From Verrucomicrobiota bacterium (GTDB lineage: Bacteria > Verrucomicrobiota > Verrucomicrobiia > Opitutales > UBA953), in assembly GCA_014193315.1 (NCBI GenBank), contig BJHS01000003.1, forward strand, positions 62,001 through 126,000: 64,000 nt of DNA. Reading direction: 5' to 3'. Of this stretch, positions 53,296 to 60,733 are shown piece after piece. The first letter of the stretch is position 1. Each line of letters starts with the position of its first letter. The notes under the pieces were generated by a model that was not told where the DNA came from, made no database searches, and saw only the letters and a list, made by a program, of their open reading frames with translations. A program made the translations under genes and the position numbers.

Positions 53296-53897
53296 AGATC
53301 GGCTGGATCGGCGGCTGGGGTGTCTCGCTCGAGGAGATGAAGGTCATCGCGTTGGCCCATGCGCCTGACGCCGAGCACCTGATCTACCCGCCCGTCGTCG
53401 GCGCGGCGGAGAACCTGTCCGGCTGCGATGCCGTCATCGCGTGGTCGCTCGGCGCGCACCTCGTCCTCGAGGCCGGCGCCCGCGGCGTGAAGTTCCCGGC
53501 CAAGGTGCTGCTCTTCGCTCCGTTCACGTCCTTCTGCTCGGAGCACGGGAAGTGCGGGAAACATTCCGAGACCCAGGTGAAGTGGTTGCGACGCTGGATC
53601 GACACCGACGCTCCGGCGGCCTTGGCCGATTTCCGTAAGCGCGCGGGCCTCGCTCCGCTGGCCGGCGACGCCTTGCCCTACGAAAAGGAGTACCTGCAGG
53701 CCGGCCTGGACCTCCTGTCCCAACCCGCTGGCATCTCGCTCATCACCTTCGGACGCCAAGGACTCAATCCCGGCTGGGAAGCCTATGTCGGCGACCAGGA
53801 TACGCTCCTGAATCCCGAGGGCGTTTGCCAAGCCATCGCGGGTTGTCATATTGTCGGGGGACTCGGGCATGACCTGCGCGAGTTCCTCGCCCCCTGA
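53292..53897 (+). CDS. Alpha/beta-hydrolase in the bioH position (candidate pimeloyl-ACP methyl ester esterase)
   Basis: 201 residues from ATG 53292, overlapping bioF by 4 bp. Nucleophile elbow WSLGAH (Ser52), acid in GDQDTL (Asp168 or Asp170), His193 in GGLGHDLREF at the very end. The protein is short, has no lid domain, and does not closely resemble E. coli BioH. BioF-BioC context argues that it removes the methyl ester from pimeloyl-ACP. It could belong to the BioG-type group or be a separate replacement. Confidence 0.75.
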   Translation: MKIGWIGGWGVSLEEMKVIALAHAPDAEHLIYPPVVGAAENLSGCDAVIAWSLGAHLVLEAGARGVKFPAKVLLFAPFTSFCSEHGKCGKHSETQVKWLRRWIDTDAPAALADFRKRAGLAPLAGDALPYEKEYLQAGLDLLSQPAGISLITFGRQGLNPGWEAYVGDQDTLLNPEGVCQAIAGCHIVGGLGHDLREFLAP

Positions 53898-53901
53898 CCC
53901 C

Positions 53902-54606
53902 ATGCGTTTCGACGAACGAGCCGAGAGCTACGACGCGCATGCCGCTCCGCAGAAGCGCTTCGCCGAGGCGCTGGCCGCCTTCGCTCCGTTCCGTCGCGGC
54001 GTCCGCGTCACCGAACTCGGCGCCGGCACCGGCTTCCTGACCTCCGCCTTGCTCGCCCAAGGCGTGAACGTCGACGCCACCGATGCTTCGCCCGCGATGG
54101 TCGAGCTCGGCCGTCAGTCCGTACCCGCCGCCAACTGGTCGGTGCATAATGCTTTCGGTCCGATCGAGAAGGCCAGCGCGCTCGCCTCCACCAGCCTTCT
54201 CCATTGGGCGGCCGATCCGGCGGCGGTGCTCCGTCATTGGCGCGCGGCCTTGCCGGCCGGCGGCCGACTGCTGCTCGGGGTGCCGTGCGATCCTTGTCTC
54301 AACGAGCTACGCGACCTTATCGGCGAAGGCCCCGTGCGCTGGCGCGACGAAGCCCAGTGGCTCGCCTTGCTCAAGGGCGCGAAGTTCGACGTCCATGCGC
54401 ACGGCGTGCTCGAGTCCGAAGAAATCTACCCGAGCGCCCTCGATTTCCTCCGGCACCTGCATCGTAGCGGCGTGACCGGCGACCCCCGTTTCTCGCCGAC
54501 CGAGCTCAAGTCGCTCCTGCGGGATTACGACCGACTCAACGCCCGGCCCGACGGCGTCGTCGCCACCTGGGCGTGGTTGCTGGTGGATGCGACCGCGCGC
54601 GCTTAG
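53902..54606 (+). CDS. bioC: Malonyl-ACP O-methyltransferase BioC
   Basis: 234 residues from ATG 53902. RFDERAESYDAHAAPQKRFA is the BioC N-terminus, then the SAM site VTELGAGTGFLTSALL, VDATDASPAMVEL and TSLLHWAADPAAVLRHWRA. It methylates malonyl-ACP so the chain can be extended to pimeloyl. It starts 4 bp after the hydrolase and is the last gene of bioA-B-D-F-hydrolase-C. A large repeat region follows. Confidence 0.9.
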   Translation: MRFDERAESYDAHAAPQKRFAEALAAFAPFRRGVRVTELGAGTGFLTSALLAQGVNVDATDASPAMVELGRQSVPAANWSVHNAFGPIEKASALASTSLLHWAADPAAVLRHWRAALPAGGRLLLGVPCDPCLNELRDLIGEGPVRWRDEAQWLALLKGAKFDVHAHGVLESEEIYPSALDFLRHLHRSGVTGDPRFSPTELKSLLRDYDRLNARPDGVVATWAWLLVDATARA

Positions 54607-54661
54607 CGCGCAGAGTGAGTTGATCCGTTGATCAGTTGGCCGGTTGGCAAGGGATACGGAA
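54607..54661. repeat. Octamer array after bioC
   Basis: Four in-phase octamers TTGATCCG, TTGATCAG, TTGGCCGG, TTGGCAAG (54620-54651). TTGGCAAG-type words are also seen in the spacer at 14438-14477. Confidence 0.6.
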
Positions 54662-54948
54662 GGTAGGGATGCGATGACATCGCATCCGTTTGCATTAGGT
54701 AGGGGCGCCACGGCGTGGCGTCCGTGGGCGTAGGGTAGGGACGGCTCTCCGAGCCGTCCGTATGATGCCGGCGGGCTCGGAGAGCCGCGCCCTACCCAAA
54801 GCTGAGGCGGTTAGGCAGTGAAGGGGGTAGGGCGGTGATTGCCATCACCGCCGTTCGAGATCGGAGAAGGGGAGTCGTCGGGTCTTAGCTCAGCGCGATG
54901 AGGCCGCCTGTCCGTCCGCGAACGGGCGCGACGCCGTCGCGCCCCTAC
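54662..54948. repeat. Array of six GTAG-headed REP-like palindromes in both orientations
   Basis: Forward units have head GGTAG and then a stem. Unit 1: GGATGCGAT-GAC-ATCGCATCC (54667-54687). Unit 2: GGGCGCCAC-GGC-GTGGCGTCC (54703-54723). Unit 3: GGACGGCTC-TCC-GAGCCGTCC (54739-54759). Unit 5: GGCGGTGAT-TGCC-ATCACCGCC (54831-54852). Reverse units end in CTAC. Unit 4 is at about 54770-54796, imperfect and related to unit 3. Unit 6: GGGCGCGAC-GCC-GTCGCGCCC (54924-54948). Stems differ in sequence; head, stem length and loop length are constant. Confidence 0.85.
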
Positions 54949-55134
54949 GCAATGCCGGCCGCCGCATGGTGGCCGATGGTAGGGGCAGGACTCCGTCATG
55001 ACCTATTGATGCGAAAGGGCGCGGCGTAGCCTAGCCCCTACCTTTCGTTCACCATTCGGCGAACGTGCTGCAGCACCCCGTGCGGAGCGCTTTCCCAACC
55101 GCCATCCGCTAACCGCCAACCGCTACTACCTTGC
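54949..55134. repeat. Rest of the bioC-rnhB spacer with a heptad block
   Basis: Contains further GTAGGGGC heads (54979, and 55031-55043 reversed as CCCCTACC) and a palindrome-like GTGCTGCAGCACCC (55070-55083). Heptads AACCGCC, ATCCGCT, AACCGCC, AACCGCT, ACTACCT lie at 55097-55131. ATCCGCTAACCGCC is the exact reverse complement of the 14-mer at 15626-15639. No gene is seen in the 528-bp gap. Confidence 0.6.
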
Positions 55135-55884
55135 TTATTCGAAACTGAACTCGCCGTCGGTCGACTCGGGCGGAGGGGCGTCGCCGGCGAGGATGGTGCG
55201 GACGAAGAGGTCGCGGTGCTCGGCGCACGGGCCGTGCGCGCGCAGGGCTTCGACGTGTTCGGGCGTGCCGTAACCTTTGTGCGTGGCGAAGCCGTATTGG
55301 GGATAACGCGCGTCCATCTCGACGAGCATCCGGTCGCGTTCGACCTTGGCGACAATCGAGGCGAGGGCGATGGCCAGGCTCTTGCCGTCGCCGCCCTTGA
55401 CGGCCTCGTGCGCCCAAGCAAACGGCCGCAGGGGCAGTCCGTCCACGAGCACGAGCATGTTGCGTTCTTCGGTGCGTCCGAAGAGTTCGCCTTCGGTGCC
55501 GGCGGCTGGGAAGAGCGCGGCCAGCGGGCCTTGGGCCAGTTGCGCGATGCATCGGGCCATCGCCAGGCGCGTCGCCCCGAGGATGTTATGGGCGGAGATT
55601 TCGAGCACCGAGGCCTCCGCCCAGACGGCGTGCAGTTTGCCCTCGGCGGCCATCGCCGCGAGGCGTCCACGCAGTTCGGCCCGTTTCTCGGGCGTCAGCT
55701 TCTTCGAGTCGTTGGCTCCGGCAAGCCGGCGGAGCCAGCCCGCCTCGCCGTAGAAGCCGGCGTCGAGCAACACCGCGCCCGCCACGACGGGCCCGCAGAG
55801 CGATCCACGGCCGGCCTCGTCGACGCCCGCGATCCCCGGTCGGCCAGCCCCGCGCTTGCGGTCGAAGGATGCCAGCGACGCCAT
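55135..55884 (-). CDS. rnhB: Ribonuclease HII
   Basis: 249 residues. GIAGVDEAGRGSLCGPVVAG holds the DEAGRG signature. NDSKKLTPEKRAELR, VLVDGLPLRP (the D in LVDG) and ALASIVAKVERDRMLVEMD complete the DEDD active site. A GYGTPEHVEALRAHGPCAEH tail follows. It removes single ribonucleotides and RNA from RNA/DNA hybrids. The last residues are acidic and Pro/Ser-rich. It lies 4 bp downstream of rnhC. Confidence 0.95.
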   Translation of the reverse strand: MASLASFDRKRGAGRPGIAGVDEAGRGSLCGPVVAGAVLLDAGFYGEAGWLRRLAGANDSKKLTPEKRAELRGRLAAMAAEGKLHAVWAEASVLEISAHNILGATRLAMARCIAQLAQGPLAALFPAAGTEGELFGRTEERNMLVLVDGLPLRPFAWAHEAVKGGDGKSLAIALASIVAKVERDRMLVEMDARYPQYGFATHKGYGTPEHVEALRAHGPCAEHRDLFVRTILAGDAPPPESTDGEFSFE

Positions 55885-55888
55885 CGGC

Positions 55889-56899
55889 TCACTCCGCCTT
55901 CTTGCGGCGGAAGAAGGGCTTGGGTTCCGGGGGCTCGAGCCCGCGGGCCTCGTACGCCGTCTTGAAATGCATCTTCGCGAAGTTGATCAGGATCGCCGGG
56001 CCGAGGCGTTCGATCAGTTCGACCGCGGCGCGCTTGGCTTCTGCGCCCGAGCCCTTGGGCAGGTGGACCCCGCCGTCGGCCGACAGGCGGTCCAGTTCGC
56101 GCACGAACGCGGCGCGGGCGACGATCGAGGCCGCGGCCACGACCGGGTCGGACTCGGCCTTGGTGCGCATGCGCAGGTCGAAGGTGACGTTCTTGCGGGC
56201 GAGCTCCTTCTGGACGATGGGCTCTTCGGAGAACTGGTCGAGCAGGCCCCAGCTCGGGCGGTGGCCGTTCAGTTCCTCGTAGTTCTTCAGCGCCTCCTCG
56301 CAGGAAGTCGCATGCATCCAGCCCAGCAGGCGGTTTAGGTTTTTACCGAAGCGGGAATGCAGCACGTTGTACTTCGCCATGCGGGCGAAGGTCGTCTTCA
56401 CCGCCACGCCCGGGGTGGAGCGGATCATGCGGTCCAGTTCGGCGATGGTCGGGTCGGTCAGTTTCTTGGAATCCTTGATGCCCGCCGTGATCCACTCGCG
56501 GACCACGTCGCCCGAGGCGATCACGCAGGCCGAGACCACCGGGCCGAAGAGGTCGCCCTTGCCCGACTCATCGAGACCGGCGTGTTCCTCGAACCACTCC
56601 GGGTTCAGCTCCTCGTCGTAGCCGAGGACCGCCTGGCCGGTGACGTCGGGCTCGAGGGTGAACTTCACGAAGTCCTCGGTGCCCTTACCGGAGATGACGC
56701 ACTTCCCTGACTTGTAGTGCACGAGGTTCAGGTTCTCGCCCTTGAAGGCGAAGGCGGAGTGTTCGACCGGGAAGGAGACCCAGCCTTTGGCGACGAGGAT
56801 GGCCCGGAGCTTCGTGGCCTGGGTGGCGTCGAGCTTGAGGGTGTGCATCGCCACCTTCTTCGGTTCGTCGTCGGAGTCCTGCTTTGCCTTTCGTGCCAT
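55889..56899 (-). CDS. rnhC: Ribonuclease HIII
   Basis: 336 residues. The start is ATG at 56899 because GGAGGA lies 1-2 bp before it; a TTG three codons upstream is less likely. An N-terminal TBP-like substrate-binding domain covers about 15-85. The catalytic domain has AGLDESGKGDLFGPVVSACV (DESGKG where HII has DEAGRG), IKDSKKLTDPTIAELD, LLDQFSEEPIVQKEL and AAASIVARAAFVREL. It cleaves RNA in hybrids. The C-terminus ends in a basic FFRRKKAE. Directly upstream of rnhB, same transcript. Confidence 0.93.
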   Translation of the reverse strand: MARKAKQDSDDEPKKVAMHTLKLDATQATKLRAILVAKGWVSFPVEHSAFAFKGENLNLVHYKSGKCVISGKGTEDFVKFTLEPDVTGQAVLGYDEELNPEWFEEHAGLDESGKGDLFGPVVSACVIASGDVVREWITAGIKDSKKLTDPTIAELDRMIRSTPGVAVKTTFARMAKYNVLHSRFGKNLNRLLGWMHATSCEEALKNYEELNGHRPSWGLLDQFSEEPIVQKELARKNVTFDLRMRTKAESDPVVAAASIVARAAFVRELDRLSADGGVHLPKGSGAEAKRAAVELIERLGPAILINFAKMHFKTAYEARGLEPPEPKPFFRRKKAE

Positions 56900-56946
56900 G
56901 TCCTCCAAGGTCTACCGTGCGGTACAACCAAATCCAGCCCCATCCT

Positions 56947-58011
56947 ATGCCGACCCCTGAACCAAAGCCTTTCGCGGCCGCCGCGGCGTTCCGGAAGGCC
57001 TTGTTGGCGTGGTACGTCCGGCACCAGCGTCCGCTCCCCTGGCGGACCGAGGTCTCCGCCTACCGCACCGTCGTCTCGGAGCTGATGTGCCAGCAGACCC
57101 AAGTCGCCACCGCCCTCCCGTATTTTGAGCGCTGGGTCGCCCGCTGGCCTGGCTTCACCGCTCTGGCGAAGGCGCACGAGGCCGAGGTTCTCGCGGCGTG
57201 GGCGGGGTTGGGCTATTACACCCGTGCCCGTCACCTCCTTGCCCTCGCCCAGCAGGTCGCGGGCCGCCCAGAGCCCCGCACGGCGGAAGCTTGGCGGGCC
57301 TTCAAAGGCGTCGGGCCCTACACCGCCGCCGCCATCGCGAGTATCGCGTTCCGGGAGCCCGTGGCCGTCGTCGATGGCAATGTGATCCGGGTGCTCGCGC
57401 GCGTCGCAGGTGTCCGCGAACGATTCAAGGACGGTGCCGCCGCCGCGAAGCGTTTCACCGGACTCGCCGCCGGCTTGGTCGACCGGCGGCGGCCCGGGGA
57501 TTTCAATCAGGCGATGATGGAGCTCGGTGCCACCGTCTGCCGCAAGGCTGCGCCGGAGTGCGCGCGTTGTCCCGTCGCCCGATGGTGTCAGGCCCGCAAG
57601 GAAGGCGACCCCGCGGAGCTCCCTCGCTTCGCACCCAAGACCCGCCGGACCGACGAGGTGTCCCGGGGGCTGGTGAGCCATCGTGGTCGGGTCCTGCTCC
57701 ACCGTGCCCCCGCCGAGGCGCGGCGCCTGGCGGGGATGGCCGAGTTGCCGACGTTGGCGCTGCTCGGCGTGGCGGCCCGAGGGGAGCCGGCGTTGGTCCG
57801 CCGGCGAGCCATCGGGTCCGTCACCTACGTGGAATCCCTCCATGCCTTGCCCGTTACCGCGGCCGACGTGCGTCGCTGGACCCGTGCGGCGAAGCTCGAA
57901 TGGGTGCCCGTAGCGCAGCTCGCCGCGGTCGCGGTGACCGGTCCACACCTCCGCTGGTTAAACGAGTGGCTTAATCCACCCGGTCGGCCAGCGCGCGGCA
58001 CACCGCCTTGA
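56947..58011 (+). CDS. mutY: A/G-specific adenine glycosylase
   Basis: 354 residues from ATG 56947. Catalytic Glu in VVSELMCQQTQVATALPYFE (Cys replaces the usual Leu of MLQQTQ), HhH FKGVGPYTAAAIASIAF, catalytic Asp in VVDGNVIRVLARVAG, and FeS ligands C-x6-C-x2-C-x5-C (CRKAAPECARCPVARWC). A NUDIX-like C-terminal domain (about 235-350) recognises 8-oxoG. It removes A mispaired with 8-oxoG. Its last 41 bases overlap the end of the convergent PPK2 gene. Confidence 0.95.
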   Translation: MPTPEPKPFAAAAAFRKALLAWYVRHQRPLPWRTEVSAYRTVVSELMCQQTQVATALPYFERWVARWPGFTALAKAHEAEVLAAWAGLGYYTRARHLLALAQQVAGRPEPRTAEAWRAFKGVGPYTAAAIASIAFREPVAVVDGNVIRVLARVAGVRERFKDGAAAAKRFTGLAAGLVDRRRPGDFNQAMMELGATVCRKAAPECARCPVARWCQARKEGDPAELPRFAPKTRRTDEVSRGLVSHRGRVLLHRAPAEARRLAGMAELPTLALLGVAARGEPALVRRRAIGSVTYVESLHALPVTAADVRRWTRAAKLEWVPVAQLAAVAVTGPHLRWLNEWLNPPGRPARGTPP

Positions 58012-59401
58012 GCACCGCCACGCGGGCATGGCGCTTGTCGTCGCCCGAGACCACGATCCACGGGGCATGCGGGGTGTCGGTCCGCGCGATCATATCCTCG
58101 GCGGCGCGCAGGTTATCATCCCACTTCTTGCGGTTGCGGTAGTCCTCCGGCGTCATCTTGTGGCGCTTGTGCGGTGATTCCTCGCGGGCGTGGAAGCGCC
58201 GGAGCTGCTCTTCCTTCGAGAGGTTGATCCACAGTTTGAGCACCACGGCGCCAGCCTCGGCCAGACGGGCCTCGAAGTCGTTCAGCTCGGCGTAGGCGCG
58301 GGCCCAGGCTTGTTCCGGGGCGAAACCTTCGACCCGTTCGACCACCACGCGGCCGTACCAGGAACGATCGAAGATCGCAACGTGCCCGGGCTCCGGGGTC
58401 TTGGTCCAGAAGCGCCATAGGTAGTGGCGGGACTTCTCCTCCGGGGAGGGGGCGGAAGTCGGGTGCACGTGGTAGTGGGCCGCGTCGAGTTTACCGCAGA
58501 GCCGGCGGATTGCACCGCCCTTGCCCGCGGCATCCGGACCCTCCAGGACGACGACAGTCGCAATCCCGCGGCGAGTGGCCAAGCGGCTCAAGCGCCCGAG
58601 GCGGGCCTGCAGTTTGGCGACCTGCGACGAATACTCCTTCTTCTCCAAGGTGGGGTGAGCCGCCGCGCTCTCGAGCAGCCCGCGTGGCCGGCTGCCGGGT
58701 TTCTTCGCCTTGGCCGCCGGTTTGCGGCGGCTGGCTTGCATGAGTTGGTCAGCGATGGCCAGACCGGCGTGGAGGTCGCGATGCTTCGGTTCGCCGGCGG
58801 TGAGCACTTTCCAGCCCAGGTTCTTGCCCGCGCCTTGGACGCGGAGCGCGCGGGTCAGCGCGTACGCCTTCGGTTTGGCGAGCGTCAGGTCGGTCGGGTC
58901 GACGACCCAGCCCTCCGTCTCGGTGTCCTCCGCTTCGCGTGACCGTTTGCGGAGAAGTTTCTCCGAGGCATCGAGCCAGACCTTGGCCACGGTGGTGCCA
59001 TCGGCGGCGAGCATCTCCTCGAATTGGCGCAGCGCCTTGAGTCGGGCGCGCAGTTGACCGTTGCCCAGTTTACCTTCCGCCGCGGCGATCGCGGTGCGCG
59101 TGAGCCAGTCGCTTACGACGATCGTGATTTGCCCTTGGGCCGGCACCTGCTGCCAATAGGGCCAGAGGAAGGGTCGGCCGGCGAGCGTCGGGCACCGGTC
59201 ATCAGGGGCGCAGATCCGCACCGTCCGCGAGTCGAACCACTCCGTCAATTGGTTGGCCAGTTCCGAGGCGCCGAGCCGGTCGTTGCCCCCGATCACGATG
59301 ACCGCCCCGCGGCGTTCGGTCGTGAGGCGGCGTTGCGCGGTCAGGAGCCGAAGGTGGAGGGCGGAACGGGCCCGGTCGAGTGCGCTGCGGGTGGGTGCCA
59401 T
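57971..59401 (-). CDS. Two-domain polyphosphate kinase 2 family protein (polyphosphate:AMP phosphotransferase type)
   Basis: 476 residues with two tandem PPK2-like domains. The C-terminal one is intact: Walker A VLEGPDAAGKGGAIRRLCG, FDRSWYGRVVVERVEG, and the lid KLWINLSKEEQLRRFHAREE. The N-terminal one is degenerate: IVIGGNDRLGASELANQL has lost the GK of the P-loop. This is the class II (PAP) layout, which usually phosphorylates AMP to ADP with polyphosphate. A basic linker (KPAAKAKKPGSRPRG) joins them. Its 3' end overlaps mutY by 41 bp, tail to tail. Confidence 0.88.
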   Translation of the reverse strand: MAPTRSALDRARSALHLRLLTAQRRLTTERRGAVIVIGGNDRLGASELANQLTEWFDSRTVRICAPDDRCPTLAGRPFLWPYWQQVPAQGQITIVVSDWLTRTAIAAAEGKLGNGQLRARLKALRQFEEMLAADGTTVAKVWLDASEKLLRKRSREAEDTETEGWVVDPTDLTLAKPKAYALTRALRVQGAGKNLGWKVLTAGEPKHRDLHAGLAIADQLMQASRRKPAAKAKKPGSRPRGLLESAAAHPTLEKKEYSSQVAKLQARLGRLSRLATRRGIATVVVLEGPDAAGKGGAIRRLCGKLDAAHYHVHPTSAPSPEEKSRHYLWRFWTKTPEPGHVAIFDRSWYGRVVVERVEGFAPEQAWARAYAELNDFEARLAEAGAVVLKLWINLSKEEQLRRFHAREESPHKRHKMTPEDYRNRKKWDDNLRAAEDMIARTDTPHAPWIVVSGDDKRHARVAVLKAVCRALADRVD

Positions 59402-59469
59402 CGGGGGGCGTCAGCGTAGCGGTCGACCCTCGGAAGGGAAGCGAGGACTGCGTGATTTCCCGGTGGCGC

Positions 59470-60729
59470 TCAATCCAGCAGTTCGCCGATGTCAGCCAAG
59501 TAGACCTGCCGGCCGCCGGCGTGGGCGGAGTCGAAGCAGAATTGGCGACCGCTGCGGCTCGCGGACGGGTGCGTGTCACATCGCCATTCGCCCGAGTAGG
59601 CCGGCGGGGCGGGGAACGCGCCGACCGGGACGCGACGGTTGGTCGGGACGTGGTAGAGGTACGGGCTCTGGAGGCGTTCCTTGCCTTGCGGGTAGGTATC
59701 GTTGAGCACCCAATCGCCGTTCGTCCCCGGCAGGTAGGTGTTATGGCCGTTGGCCGGCATGGCGTCCTGGCCGACGACCGTGACTTCGTCGGAGAGGTCT
59801 TTGAAGAGGTAGAAGCGCTCGCCGTGCGACGGGTGCCAGGCGAAGGCGAAGATGTGCCGCGGGTCACGCCAGACGAAGTGCGAGGTGCCGCCATTGGGGT
59901 CCAGCACGTGGATTTTACCGCCGTTGACGTCCATCGTCAGCGCACGCGTGCGGAAGCCGGCCCGATCGCCGGGGGTACGCCAGCGGTGGAGGAAGAAAAG
60001 GCGCGTGCCGTCGGTGTTGCAGAGCAGGTGGTTGAACCAATGCACGGAATCAGGCTTGAAAGCGGAGGCCGCCGGGCCCGTGAACGGCAGTTGCGCCGCG
60101 TCGGCGATCGAGAATAGCAGACGTTGCCGGCTCGTGGCGATGTCCAACCGCCAGATGCCCGTGTCGGCGGGCATGCGGACGAGCTTCCACGGGTCCCGGT
60201 CGGCACCGGTGGCGTAGCCATAGCCGGGGCGGGTGACGTCGAGCCGGGCGAAGTCGGGTGCGAAGGCGGTCCGTCCATCGGGGCTGAAGGTGTAGAAGGG
60301 GTGCGGTAGTGTGCGGGTGCGTCCGGACTTCACGTCAAGGATGCGGGTGACAAACCGGCCGTCCTCGCGGTCGTTCCAGGCCACGTCACGGTCCGATCCC
60401 GGGACCCACTGGAGCATGCAGCCTTGCTGCCAGTTCCAGGCGTGGGAACCGCCGAGGTCGGTCCAGCGGTCGCCGTCCTGCGTGTCGACCATCCCGACGC
60501 GGATCGAATCCGCCTGGGTTGGCGAGCGGCCTTCGAAACTCGTCTCATTCGCCAGCACGAAGCGATCGTCGGCGGAGAAGAGGAATTTGTCGTAGTAGCC
60601 CCGCCAGTGGAATTTCGGGCCGTGGGTGATCGGGCGGATGCGTGCCGTCCCCGGACGCGCGGCGCAGCCCGCGAGCAGGCTGGTGCCGAGCCAGGCGGCG
60701 CTGTGGGCGAGGAAGTCGCGCCGCTCCAT
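59470..60729 (-). CDS. Tat-exported lipoprotein with beta-propeller repeats
   Basis: 419 residues. N-terminal MERRDFLAHSAAWLGTSLLA carries RRDFL, a Tat motif, and ends in LLAGC, a lipobox, so it is folded before export and lipid-anchored. Repeated blade-like stretches follow: KFLFSADDRFVLANE, YTFSPDGRTAFAPDFA, CNTDGTRLFFLHRW, DTHPSASRSGRQFCFDSAHA. The last resembles the C-terminal part of oligogalacturonate-lyase-like propellers. Substrate unknown. It is 4 bp downstream of the TlpA-like gene. Confidence 0.72.
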   Translation of the reverse strand: MERRDFLAHSAAWLGTSLLAGCAARPGTARIRPITHGPKFHWRGYYDKFLFSADDRFVLANETSFEGRSPTQADSIRVGMVDTQDGDRWTDLGGSHAWNWQQGCMLQWVPGSDRDVAWNDREDGRFVTRILDVKSGRTRTLPHPFYTFSPDGRTAFAPDFARLDVTRPGYGYATGADRDPWKLVRMPADTGIWRLDIATSRQRLLFSIADAAQLPFTGPAASAFKPDSVHWFNHLLCNTDGTRLFFLHRWRTPGDRAGFRTRALTMDVNGGKIHVLDPNGGTSHFVWRDPRHIFAFAWHPSHGERFYLFKDLSDEVTVVGQDAMPANGHNTYLPGTNGDWVLNDTYPQGKERLQSPYLYHVPTNRRVPVGAFPAPPAYSGEWRCDTHPSASRSGRQFCFDSAHAGGRQVYLADIGELLD

Positions 60730-60733
60730 CGCC

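Noticed and set aside
54607-55134. Small genes or a tRNA in the bioC-rnhB gap
   Set aside because: The apparent short frames follow the palindromes, and no cloverleaf with an acceptor stem and TTCGAATC-type loop can be drawn.
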